This document shows positions 23,317 through 31,128 of a stretch of 35,991 nucleotides of DNA, piece after piece (position 1 is the first letter of the stretch; each line of letters begins with the position of its first letter). The notes below the pieces were generated by a model that saw only the letters and a program-made list of their open reading frames with translations, was not told the DNA's origin and ran no database searches. This stretch comes from a virus, in the IMG/VR virus record IMGVR_UViG_3300048583_000345, positions 1 through 35,991 of that record; one strand, 5' to 3'. The position numbers and the translations under genes were made by a program.

Positions 23317-24870
23317 TTAAGCTGCTTTTGGTTTACTTTTCAATTTAGGATTTGTACTCTTTTTAAATCCAACCATAGGAATTTTTCTAGTTATCTTTAT
23401 TATACCCTCTTCTGAGTCTATATGATACTTGCTTTTAGGGATATTAGCATCTAAAAATTTAGACACTAATCTGTGTCTCTTTGTATCTAGCGGACTTATC
23501 ATTAATGTATGCCAGTCATTATTTTTTTCCATAAAATCTAAAGTCACCTCTGCTACTGTAGCATTAACTTTTAAAGCTTTTCCTTCTCCGGTCATAGCAA
23601 AATTTTGATGTCTTCCCTCTGTTTTATAAACTCTTTCATAAACACCAGTGTCATGGAATATAAAAGATACTATATACTTTCTATCTTCAGAACTAAAATG
23701 ATAGCTATTGTCTTTACCTCCGGAATACTTCCAATCGTATGTAGCACCAGGAGATTTTACATTAAAATTCAGTTCTTGCAAATATGCCTCATCAATGCTT
23801 ATATACTCAATTCCTTTTTTTAACATCTCCCCCCTATTTCTCAGGTATTCGCCACCGTAACCTTTACTATCTTCCACATAGGTCTTTATATCTTCCGGAG
23901 GAATTCCTGAAATAACTCCAAAAACTATATCATGCTTTGGGAAGAAAACAGGCCTGTACCCGGGAACCTCTGTAGCTATCTTAGATATTTCTGGATTGTT
24001 CTGAGTAATATAGGCGTATATTTTATCTATGTCTTTTTTATATTCTGTACTATTACGATCATCATCCTCACGAAGCATTTTTCCTATTACCCTGGCAATA
24101 CCTTTTAATTTTTTTGGATCTGATTGTACTCCTTTGTACTTATGAGGGCCCACCTGTTTATCGGGGATGTACCCTAACTTAGTATCAATCTCTTCTCCAT
24201 CTGCATTCACTTCACCTCCCCAACTATCTGGCTCTTCTATAGTCTCTATCATGGGTTGGAAAACACTCTTCCAAAAACCATCATTAAACATCTCTGAGAA
24301 TTGAGACATATACCCTAAATTAGGAGATTTTTCTTCAGGCTCTTCAGTACTATCTGGTTTAGCTCTTATAATTGACATATAAGCCTCTACCATGTCATCT
24401 GTGAAGTCTTGAGGAAGCTCACTTCTTACAGCTTCCACATCATTATTTTGTATTGCGGTCATAATCCTTCTGGAGGACTTGCTAAACTGGGAAGGAACTA
24501 TCTGGATACCATAGTGGGGGAAATCGTCAAACTTCTTTTGGAAGTTTTTATCTCTACTTGCCTTTTCATCCAGAGCAATGAAAGCTGGCATATTCCTATT
24601 CTTTATAAATAGGGAGTATATTTCGCTTATGGGGCCATTTTCCTTAGATTTTACCACTCCTGCCTGGGGGGAAAAACTAGATTTTAGAAGGATATCCCAT
24701 AACTTATCTTTTTGATCCTGAGTTATTTGTCCAGGTTGGTCTTTCCCTAAAACAATATTAACACGGTGAACCTCAGGCTTAGATAAAAGCCAGTGGACCG
24801 TGTTAAGATGTAGTTTCGTAGGGGGCGAAAACTCTCCAGGATAAAAACAGGGGTATGATTGATCTGACAT
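23317..24870 (-). CDS. Nucleotidyltransferase-like (HxGH superfamily) multidomain protein
   Basis: Residues 1-165 of 517 look like a cytidylyltransferase or NMN-adenylyltransferase fold. PGEFSPPTKLHLNTVHWLL (11-29) is the G-x-F-x-P-x-T-x-x-H motif (His21 in place of the second His of HxGH), followed by VNIVLGKDQPG. A distal KSSRRIM resembles the S-S-T-x-I-R motif. The middle (165-330) is charged and includes KRLxx-like helices and FPKHDIVFGVISGIP. The C-terminal 150 residues form a beta-rich unknown domain (SFIFHDTGVYERVY). Phage HxGH proteins can act in NAD+ metabolism, but substrate and activity cannot be read here. The large uncharacterised C-terminal half is unusual. Confidence 0.65.
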   Translation of the reverse strand: MSDQSYPCFYPGEFSPPTKLHLNTVHWLLSKPEVHRVNIVLGKDQPGQITQDQKDKLWDILLKSSFSPQAGVVKSKENGPISEIYSLFIKNRNMPAFIALDEKASRDKNFQKKFDDFPHYGIQIVPSQFSKSSRRIMTAIQNNDVEAVRSELPQDFTDDMVEAYMSIIRAKPDSTEEPEEKSPNLGYMSQFSEMFNDGFWKSVFQPMIETIEEPDSWGGEVNADGEEIDTKLGYIPDKQVGPHKYKGVQSDPKKLKGIARVIGKMLREDDDRNSTEYKKDIDKIYAYITQNNPEISKIATEVPGYRPVFFPKHDIVFGVISGIPPEDIKTYVEDSKGYGGEYLRNRGEMLKKGIEYISIDEAYLQELNFNVKSPGATYDWKYSGGKDNSYHFSSEDRKYIVSFIFHDTGVYERVYKTEGRHQNFAMTGEGKALKVNATVAEVTLDFMEKNNDWHTLMISPLDTKRHRLVSKFLDANIPKSKYHIDSEEGIIKITRKIPMVGFKKSTNPKLKSKPKAA

Positions 24871-24886
24871 ATAGGTTAAATTCCTA

Positions 24887-24895
24887 TATAAATAT
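24887..24895 (-). promoter_or_regulatory. TATAAATAT-type intergenic element
   Basis: Exact 9-mer, 16 nt before the ATG at 24870. An AGGA lies 10 nt before the same ATG. Confidence 0.5.
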
Positions 24896-24899
24896 CAAA

Positions 24900-25451
24900 T
24901 TACCCGGTGATCAATGTTTGTTTATAGGATGGAGTTGAGTTTTTTATAGGAGGGTACAATTTAACGTCTTCAAAAAGCTCAGAAGTTTCAGGATCTATAA
25001 CATTTCCCATAACAGTCTCTCCTTTAAGGCCTTTCAAAAAAGACTCTCTATCTTTCATTTTCACTTTAAGGGTTTCCATCTGTCCGTTTAGCCTATTCCA
25101 AATAGGATCTCCACAAGCTGAATAATCATATTTTGTCCCGGCTTCAAAAAATTCAAATTTTGTACCGTTTTTAGTCGTGGCAGACTTGCCATTATCTGAA
25201 TTTGTTTTTATCTCCTCTCTAACAAGATCGACAAATTTGTTTTTTCCCTTGGCATCTGTCATTTCTTTTAATTGCTCAAGTGTCTCATCCACGTATTTAA
25301 ACATTTCTGCAACCTTGAGAGCGGATACTCCAGAATCCATTATGGAAGAGTATATTTTAGTAGCAGCACTTACTGCAGATTTCTTAGAAATCTCAACACT
25401 TTTGTCTGATTTCTCATCAATTTTGATTATAAATTCCTGTGAATTACTCAT
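24900..25451 (-). CDS. Conserved phage protein of unknown function
   Basis: This 183-residue protein has an N-terminal acidic/Lys region, a helical segment (about 20-75), and then FEFFEAGTKYDYSACGDPIW followed by N-R-L-N-x-Q-M. It ends with a helix and an E-T-x-E-L...Y-P-P-x-K-x-S-T-P-S-Y-K tail. The 'G-T-K-Y-D-[YF]-S-x-C-x-D-P-x-W-N-R-L' pattern is one I have met in Bacteroidota phages and prophages, always without function. Its start overlaps the primase stop by 1 nt, so it is translationally coupled to primase. A DNA-replication or recombination accessory role is a guess. Confidence 0.6.
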   Translation of the reverse strand: MSNSQEFIIKIDEKSDKSVEISKKSAVSAATKIYSSIMDSGVSALKVAEMFKYVDETLEQLKEMTDAKGKNKFVDLVREEIKTNSDNGKSATTKNGTKFEFFEAGTKYDYSACGDPIWNRLNGQMETLKVKMKDRESFLKGLKGETVMGNVIDPETSELFEDVKLYPPIKNSTPSYKQTLITG

Positions 25452-26392
25452 TATAACGACATTTTAAGTTTTAATAATTTATCCGGAGTTAGTTCCGGAG
25501 TGCTTTGTATATTGTTTAAAAAGGACTTAAACCCCATTTCTGAAGCATCTTTTTCTTCTGTGCTAACTAAATATACCCTCTTTCCCATAGCCATAAGCGT
25601 AGAACAGTGCTTTAGAGCCATTTTTAAAGCATCATTGTCCAGGGCGATGTATATTTTTCTTATCTTAGACTCTATAAGTTTTTTCATCAATCTTGGAGTT
25701 ATTGATTTTCCAAGTAAAGGTACTACATTTCTCTTTATAGCAAACATGTCAAACACCCCTTCACATAGGACTATGGGCACCTCCCAATTAACATACATTT
25801 CAAAAGGTATTATATCTCTAGATATCTCTGGGAATTTATACTTTAACTTAGTTTCCGGGTCAAATGATCTACCTACAAAAAAATTTATATTTCCTGTAGT
25901 GTCATAGGATGGTACTATAATCCTTTCAGCATACCTACCCTCTTCACAAAAACCTATCTGGTACTTAATAATGTCCTCCCTATTAACTCTTCTTTTTTTC
26001 AAGTATAAGAGAGCGTGTTTTGCCATTATATCAGTAGGCTTTACATCTAGCAAAAACTTATATTCATTAGGTAAATCTCCTTCAAAAGAGGTGTTGTCAG
26101 GAGTATCATAATCTCCTTTTACAATTATACTTCCTAGACTTTGGAATGCATGCTTGGGAGCATCAATTTTTCTAAAAAGACTTCTTATTGTCAGACCTCT
26201 CTCGGAGCACACCCAACAGGCCCATTTATTATGGCCCTCACTATCAGTGACTACGTCTACCTCAAGTTTTTTCTTATTTTTATTTAGGGATGGACACCCT
26301 GGAAATGGGCAAAAATACTTCCTATTCGTCTTTGTAGCTTTTTCTCCCTTACCTAAGACTTGGTCAAGCAGTCCCGATAGAATGTTCTCCAT
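25451..26392 (-). CDS. gp61: DNA primase (gp61-like, Zn-finger plus Toprim)
   Basis: This 313-residue primase makes RNA primers for lagging-strand synthesis with a replicative helicase. A zinc-binding domain at 24-66 has Cys28, Cys33, Cys59 and Cys62 (FCPFPGC, then WACWVCSERG). The Toprim domain has PIVLCEGVFD (Glu211) and YIALDNDAL (Asp252, Asp254). A preceding helix carries YLKKRRVNREDIIKYQIGF and RIIVPSYD, typical of DnaG/gp61 proteins. T4 gp61 is 342 residues. Its first 29 nt overlap the upstream SegE-like gene. No helicase gene is in the window. Confidence 0.9.
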   Translation of the reverse strand: MENILSGLLDQVLGKGEKATKTNRKYFCPFPGCPSLNKNKKKLEVDVVTDSEGHNKWACWVCSERGLTIRSLFRKIDAPKHAFQSLGSIIVKGDYDTPDNTSFEGDLPNEYKFLLDVKPTDIMAKHALLYLKKRRVNREDIIKYQIGFCEEGRYAERIIVPSYDTTGNINFFVGRSFDPETKLKYKFPEISRDIIPFEMYVNWEVPIVLCEGVFDMFAIKRNVVPLLGKSITPRLMKKLIESKIRKIYIALDNDALKMALKHCSTLMAMGKRVYLVSTEEKDASEMGFKSFLNNIQSTPELTPDKLLKLKMSL

Positions 26393-26846
26393 CCTCCAAA
26401 GGTATGAAGCATGTATCTTTTTTCCAAAATTTACCGGAAATATTTTTATTGTAGCAATTATCTGATTCTAAACAACCCTCTAATATTTGATGTCTTATTT
26501 CCTGGTAAGTTACTTCCTTTTTATGCCCACATATGTAGAGTATCTCTCGTACAAATGAATCTTCGCCTAGCTCTTTCACATCAGCTTTTAAAGTAGGTTC
26601 GGAACCATAATATGTCTTCCAATCACTTTCTGCCACTACCTTTTTCTTCTTAGATTTTCTCTTATCTGTCTGTACTAGAAGTTCCTTTTTTGTAAGAGGT
26701 TTGGTCCTTTCTGAGTATAGGTTTTTACGACCCACATAAAACTTCTTATCTGATTTCCTGGTGATTTTATATATGAATCCTATGGCCCATGAAGGGAACA
26801 TTTCAACAGTATCCATAACCAATCCTTGATATATCCAATTAGACAT
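26364..26846 (-). CDS. SegE-like GIY-YIG-related protein
   Basis: This 160-residue protein starts MSNWIYQGLVMDTVEMFPSW. GFIYKITRKSDKKFYVGRKN is a GIY-YIG strand pair (G-F-I-Y and Y-V-G-R). It is followed by a Lys-rich loop, S-D-W-K-T-Y-Y-G-S, the helix DVKELGEDSFVREILYIC, and the ending TYQEIRHQILEGCLESDNCY then N-K-N-I. This is the organisation of the SegE-type GIY-YIG domain common in T4-like phages. It lacks an obvious DNA-binding extension. It overlaps the primase gene by 29 nt and the next upstream gene by 8 nt. That is unusual for a mobile gene and suggests it has been domesticated or stably fixed. Confidence 0.75.
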   Translation of the reverse strand: MSNWIYQGLVMDTVEMFPSWAIGFIYKITRKSDKKFYVGRKNLYSERTKPLTKKELLVQTDKRKSKKKKVVAESDWKTYYGSEPTLKADVKELGEDSFVREILYICGHKKEVTYQEIRHQILEGCLESDNCYNKNISGKFWKKDTCFIPLEDGEHSIGTA

Positions 26847-27138
26847 CTAATCTTATTAAAATGTTTGTATCTGTATCAGGGGATATCGGTAGCGGTTCTG
26901 AGAATTTACCGATTCCTAATAATTCGTTAGCATCATTATATAATCCTACCATTGTAGAATATGGAGTGAAATTTGATCCGGATGCAAATGACAGCATTTT
27001 ATCCTCGCTTCCGGAAGCATAGATAGACGGATTATAGGTATAATTCATCTCATAATCTTTCACTCTGCACTTGATATTCATTTCCATTATCAAGTGTTCG
27101 TTTTTAAAAGATATATTGAAGTTTTCGTATGTTGGCAT
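26839..27138 (-). CDS. Conserved small virion-type protein
   Basis: This 99-residue beta-rich protein begins MPTYENFNISFKNEHLIMEM and ends VGLYNDANELLGIGKFSEPL, then P-I-S-x-D-T-D-T-N-I-L-I-R. The 'V-G-L-Y-N-D-x-N-E-L-L-x-[VI]-G-K' phrase is a conserved feature of small phage proteins that I have seen near structural genes. It is 12 nt after the Pro/Thr-stalk gene and overlaps the SegE-like gene by 8 nt. No catalytic residues stand out. A structural or assembly role is the likeliest. Confidence 0.6.
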   Translation of the reverse strand: MPTYENFNISFKNEHLIMEMNIKCRVKDYEMNYTYNPSIYASGSEDKMLSFASGSNFTPYSTMVGLYNDANELLGIGKFSEPLPISPDTDTNILIRLDV

Positions 27139-27149
27139 TCTTAATTATT

Positions 27150-28010
27150 TTAGCATGCTCCCACATTGGTACAAGAATAAGTAGCTGTTATTGTATCTCC
27201 TGAAACTATGTTACCATTTACTTTTGTAATCTGCAATGTTCCACTTCCAGCTGAAAAATTACTTCCTAAATTCTGAGTTCTGTATAACACAAGTAAATCT
27301 ACATACCCAATAGCAGGGATAGTTAGGCTAGCACTAGATGCTGCAGTCATTGTTATCGGTGCCGTAGCTGTTACTGCACTGGCGCTTATTAGAGCTATTG
27401 AAGCTGATGGATTACTGGATGGTAAGGATGTGCTATAAACCTCTCCTGAAATACATGCAGATGCCTGTCCTATAACTATAGAAGTAATATAGTGGCTTAA
27501 TCTAAGAGTGTACTCTATCACTGATCCTGAAGGACCTGTTAATCTTGAGTATGCTACTCCAGACCCATCATTACAAGTTGAATCACTTCCTCCATAAGCA
27601 GAGTCAAAGTAGATTACAACAGGTGGAGTAGTGCCTGTAGGAGTATTGGTATTAGTTGGAGTAGGTGTAGGCATTAAAGTTCCTGTCGCAGTTACTGTAG
27701 GAGTAGTTGTGGCAGTATATGTGTATGTGGGTGTGGCAGTATTTGTCGGTGTTGGTGTATTTGTAGGCGTTACTGTAGCTGTAGGTGTAGGGCCCGGGAT
27801 GACATAGGACCCTGTATTTGCACAATCTGGATCAGTGTTTACCAATAAAATAGAAACAGCTCCATCAGAAACCCCTAATAGGTCGTACCCGTTGAGCAAT
27901 TCATCCCTTGTTACACCCGAAGCAAGCAGATTTGCCACATCTACTACGTCATAGTACAAGTTAAAAGGCCCTTCGGCAAGTCCTGAGGTTAATCTGATAG
28001 TATAATTCAC
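27150..28010 (-). CDS. Pro/Thr-stalk surface-type protein
   Basis: This 286-residue protein starts with GTG at 28010, since no nearby in-frame ATG exists. Residues 1-73 form a beta-rich domain (MNYTIRLTSGLAEGPFNLYY) ending with Cys63. Residues 74-130 are a Pro/Thr tract, for example PTPTATVTPTNTPTPTNTAT, resembling a mucin-like stalk. Residues 131-286 form a Ser/Thr/Ile-rich beta domain with Cys near the start (DSTCNDGSG), middle and end (SCTNVGAC). No signal peptide or membrane helix is visible, so it is more likely a virion appendage than a secreted protein. It follows the glycosyltransferase cassette directly, which makes it a candidate acceptor (inference). Confidence 0.75.
   Translation of the reverse strand: MNYTIRLTSGLAEGPFNLYYDVVDVANLLASGVTRDELLNGYDLLGVSDGAVSILLVNTDPDCANTGSYVIPGPTPTATVTPTNTPTPTNTATPTYTYTATTTPTVTATGTLMPTPTPTNTNTPTGTTPPVVIYFDSAYGGSDSTCNDGSGVAYSRLTGPSGSVIEYTLRLSHYITSIVIGQASACISGEVYSTSLPSSNPSASIALISASAVTATAPITMTAASSASLTIPAIGYVDLLVLYRTQNLGSNFSAGSGTLQITKVNGNIVSGDTITATYSCTNVGAC
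27621..27791 (-). repeat. Pro/Thr-coding low-complexity tract
   Basis: Fifty-seven codons of Pro/Thr/Ala/Asn repeats in the 286-residue protein. The tract has the same style as the larger tract at 35439-35990, but with more Pro and less strict alternation. Confidence 0.85.
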
Positions 28011-28013
28011 ATC

Positions 28014-28022
28014 TATAAATAT
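28014..28022 (-). promoter_or_regulatory. TATAAATAT-type element 3 nt from a GTG start
   Basis: Exact 9-mer filling the gap after the 766-residue gene and touching its stop codon. Coding-strand order is ATATTTATA, GAT, GTG (28010). The same 3-nt spacing at two other genes supports the GTG as the real start. Confidence 0.5.
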
Positions 28023-30322
28023 TAACTTTCCACCCTTTCTTCCGGTTTATAGTAGTGGTTTCTAGTATGATTTATGGGTGAAGCAAGCAAAACTGCTGCT
28101 TTTATCTCCCCTTTTTTCTGTTTTTGGAACACATAACTCATCCAAGTCTGTTCATAAGGCCTACTCCAGGTGGTTTCCAGGAAAACTTTCTTATTCCCTT
28201 CCTTGCTAAACCATAGGGGCCAGTTACAATAATGAATATCCCCTGTTAAAAACCTACAATCCTCATGCTTACCCATATGCTCAAATTCTGTTTTCGGGGC
28301 ATTTGGATCTAATCCATGAACCGGGAGCGCTGTTTTATCAGGAAAATACTGCTCTCTCACAGATTGAGGAACATTATACCAGGCCCACTGTTCTGTACTA
28401 TCTCCATATATTTCAGAGAAACTAAGCTTAAGATAATCTAGATCATTCTTGTACATTATCCTCAAAGTCTTATCATACAGATTATGGATATAATTAGTGA
28501 ACCCATTCTTACAAACTGTCTTTACTTCTTCAGAATAGAGAAACATATCATCCTCAAAAAATATGTAATAATCATTGTCTGACTTATCAAAATGTTCAGC
28601 ACATAACTGCCTCCCTCCACATATTCCTATATTATCTTGGTGTATTTCTTCAAACCCATACTCCTTGCATAACTCATCATATTCCTCATCTGTTGTCCTA
28701 TCAGTAGAATTGTTGATAAGTATCTTCGAAGGTTTGAGTAAAAAGTTAGGATCTGCTTTTTTAAAAGATTCACACAAATCCCGAAACTGTGATGGGTAAT
28801 TAAAAGTTAAAACATACACAGAGGTCTTTATGTCATTGTAAGATTTCTTGCCATTTAATAAAGCAGCTGGCTTTTCTTTGTACTCTTTTAACTCTTCAAA
28901 AAAGGGCCATACAAGACCATTACCTTCTATATTGAACTTATACGTCAATTCAGGATACAAATGTGATAGTATAGTAAATAAACACTCATCAGCACCCATA
29001 TACCCTTCTGCTAAAGTAGAATTCATTATAGAATAATATAGATTATTCAAGTCATGAATTACTGCCTTTGGGCCTCCAAAAAATCCCCCTCTGCAGACAT
29101 ATTTTACATAATCTGTATTACAGTACCTTGCCAGGGCCTCTCTTTCAAATCCATGTATTTCAGTAGACCCTTCATACGGGTAAGCTAATTGTATAAACTT
29201 ATCCCCTATTTGAGAAACATAGTTTTCAAGATTATCAAAAACTAAATCATGTTGGAAATATCCCTTATGTACAGTGCTAGTAATCCCCCCATCTATCCAG
29301 AAAAAATATTCTGAATTAAATGGATTAAGTATTGCGGAATCATTTACCATGAACATTTTAGTAAACATCATAGGGTTGTAGTACTTCAACCTAGCTTGTG
29401 GGGATTCCTTTAGCCACCCAACTTGATCAGCCCATCCCGGCTTATTTCTAATCTCCTGTATTTTATCAAAGAATGGATTCCATGTTTCGAACTCCTTAAG
29501 CTCTTTGTAGTATATTTTAGTAGGCCTGTCACCTCTTATCTTTAATACCTCTTCTTCCAGGTCTTTAGGTATCCATACACACATCTGACAATCGCTGTCA
29601 ATTAGTTCAAAAAACCTGTCCTTATATTGCTGAAAATCTCTCTTAAAAGAATCATCTAAATCACCCCTCCCAAGATCCCACAATCCTGTAACTATTGTGA
29701 CATTTTTATTCATACTTATTTCGTCTTTTACTTTTATTGATTCAACTTCCACTGGTTTCTTTACAGCCAGATACCATCCTAGTCTTTCATAAATACACTC
29801 TACTTGAAAACCAACCTCTTCTAATAATTTTATAGATGCTGCAGTAAGTGCATCCCATTCAGAATTCATCCAATTATGAAAGCTAACTGCTATTTGATCT
29901 ATCTTATCAAAATCACCTTTATCCAGGCTATTTAGTAAAGGGTATTCCGACCCTTCTATATTTAACTTCAACACGGAGACTTTGTCAATGTGGTACCAGT
30001 TACAGAAAGTCTTCCAGTTAAGCATGGTAAAAGTTTTAGAACTTTCCCAGGAGTTTTCCTGAAATACAGATGATCCTAGATTTTGAAACTCCAAGGCTGT
30101 TTCTCCATTCATAGGTCCTAAAACTCCTTGAAATAATTCAGTACCCGGAGGTGAGTCTTCCTCAAAAGGATCTATACCTATAACTCTTTTTTTGCCTATA
30201 AAAATTCCGGACCAATCCCACCCAAGACATCCAACATCCACAACACACCCATCATGGTCATAGACTCTGCTGTGTACTGAAGAATAATCTTCTCCTTCTA
30301 TTGTCCTTATTAAATTATCCAT
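28022..30322 (-). CDS. Three-domain sugar-modifying enzyme: FkbM-like methyltransferase plus two glycosyltransferases
   Basis: This 766-residue protein appears to fuse three enzymes. Residues 1-190 resemble an FkbM methyltransferase: CVVDVGCLGWDWS (26-38) as SAM motif I, RVIGIDPFEED (46-56) and SVLKLNIEGSEYPLL (116-130). Residues 208-490 resemble the HtrL/YibB (WlaTC) glycosyltransferase family, beginning VTIVTGLWDLGRG and containing EYFFWIDGGI. Residues 500-766 resemble a GT-A glycosyltransferase, with ILINNSTD, NIGICGGRQL and YYIFFEDDMF (586-595), where the acidic EDD would bind metal-nucleotide sugar. No signal peptide is present. It is the last enzyme of the cassette and lies directly before a Pro/Thr-stalk gene. 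O-methylated sugar addition is inferred; domain calls are from motif resemblance. Confidence 0.75.
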   Translation of the reverse strand: MDNLIRTIEGEDYSSVHSRVYDHDGCVVDVGCLGWDWSGIFIGKKRVIGIDPFEEDSPPGTELFQGVLGPMNGETALEFQNLGSSVFQENSWESSKTFTMLNWKTFCNWYHIDKVSVLKLNIEGSEYPLLNSLDKGDFDKIDQIAVSFHNWMNSEWDALTAASIKLLEEVGFQVECIYERLGWYLAVKKPVEVESIKVKDEISMNKNVTIVTGLWDLGRGDLDDSFKRDFQQYKDRFFELIDSDCQMCVWIPKDLEEEVLKIRGDRPTKIYYKELKEFETWNPFFDKIQEIRNKPGWADQVGWLKESPQARLKYYNPMMFTKMFMVNDSAILNPFNSEYFFWIDGGITSTVHKGYFQHDLVFDNLENYVSQIGDKFIQLAYPYEGSTEIHGFEREALARYCNTDYVKYVCRGGFFGGPKAVIHDLNNLYYSIMNSTLAEGYMGADECLFTILSHLYPELTYKFNIEGNGLVWPFFEELKEYKEKPAALLNGKKSYNDIKTSVYVLTFNYPSQFRDLCESFKKADPNFLLKPSKILINNSTDRTTDEEYDELCKEYGFEEIHQDNIGICGGRQLCAEHFDKSDNDYYIFFEDDMFLYSEEVKTVCKNGFTNYIHNLYDKTLRIMYKNDLDYLKLSFSEIYGDSTEQWAWYNVPQSVREQYFPDKTALPVHGLDPNAPKTEFEHMGKHEDCRFLTGDIHYCNWPLWFSKEGNKKVFLETTWSRPYEQTWMSYVFQKQKKGEIKAAVLLASPINHTRNHYYKPEERVES

Positions 30323-30333
30323 ATAAGTAAATC

Positions 30334-31128
30334 CTATTCGTAATATTTTATGACTTCCGCTAATAGTGCCATATTTTTTTTAGTATCATGGAGCAGTCTA
30401 GGACCAACTATGTTAGGGTAGTATGATTCCGAATTTATGAAGTCGCTCAGAAAACAGTCCTCATTTGAAGGTTGCATTGGATCAAATTTTACACTTAACT
30501 TCTTGTAGTTTATTGGCTCTTCATATGCATACTTTCCTATAAACATCTCCTCGGCATACTTGCAGTAATACTGATATTCCGGCATTATGTCTTTTTGAAA
30601 ATGATTATCGTGTACCACTTTTGATTTATTAAAAAAATCAATCATTATATCACCTTTACCGCCAAAAAAATTACCCATAGTCCAAGTATTCTCATGCATA
30701 TTGAAATCACATGAGATAAATTTAGTCATCTCAGCCAATGTATTAAAGTAAGATGGTTTAAAAAAGTGCTCCAAAAATATGAAATCAGCATCTAAAACAT
30801 CGTCCCTACTCACTGTATTTACAAAAATACTATCTGCATCTACAATAAAAATGTAATCATACTCTTTTTCCAGGTACTCTATACACAAAACTTTCATTGT
30901 AAGAGCATGATAAATATTATGAATTGCCGCATCTTTTCTTATAACATTGACAAAATCTAATCCTATTGGATGATCTACATTGGTTATTGCTATTAAATCC
31001 ACATCTTCGGTAGGAAGAAAGTGTTTCTTAGCACTTCTAAACATTATATTAGCAGTTTCATAGTAGTTGCCTATGAAAAAATTATTAGGATTATCGAAGA
31101 AAAGGGAACAAATTAAAGCTACTTTCAT
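30334..31128 (-). CDS. Glycosyltransferase (GT6/GT8-like)
   Basis: This 264-residue protein has a GT-A fold pattern: MKVALICSLFFDN at the N-terminus and DYIFIVDADSIFV (91-103) with the D-x-D metal-binding motif. MGNFFGGKGDIMIDF follows, then a helix and a C-terminal acceptor-site region (LSVKFDPMQPSNEDCF, then LLHDTKK). The arrangement recalls the ABO-type family GT6, with GT8 as an alternative. It has no signal or membrane segment, so it acts in the cytoplasm. The gene sits between the three-domain enzyme (11-nt gap) and another transferase (0-nt gap). Donor sugar and acceptor cannot be told. Confidence 0.75.
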   Translation of the reverse strand: MKVALICSLFFDNPNNFFIGNYYETANIMFRSAKKHFLPTEDVDLIAITNVDHPIGLDFVNVIRKDAAIHNIYHALTMKVLCIEYLEKEYDYIFIVDADSIFVNTVSRDDVLDADFIFLEHFFKPSYFNTLAEMTKFISCDFNMHENTWTMGNFFGGKGDIMIDFFNKSKVVHDNHFQKDIMPEYQYYCKYAEEMFIGKYAYEEPINYKKLSVKFDPMQPSNEDCFLSDFINSESYYPNIVGPRLLHDTKKNMALLAEVIKYYE

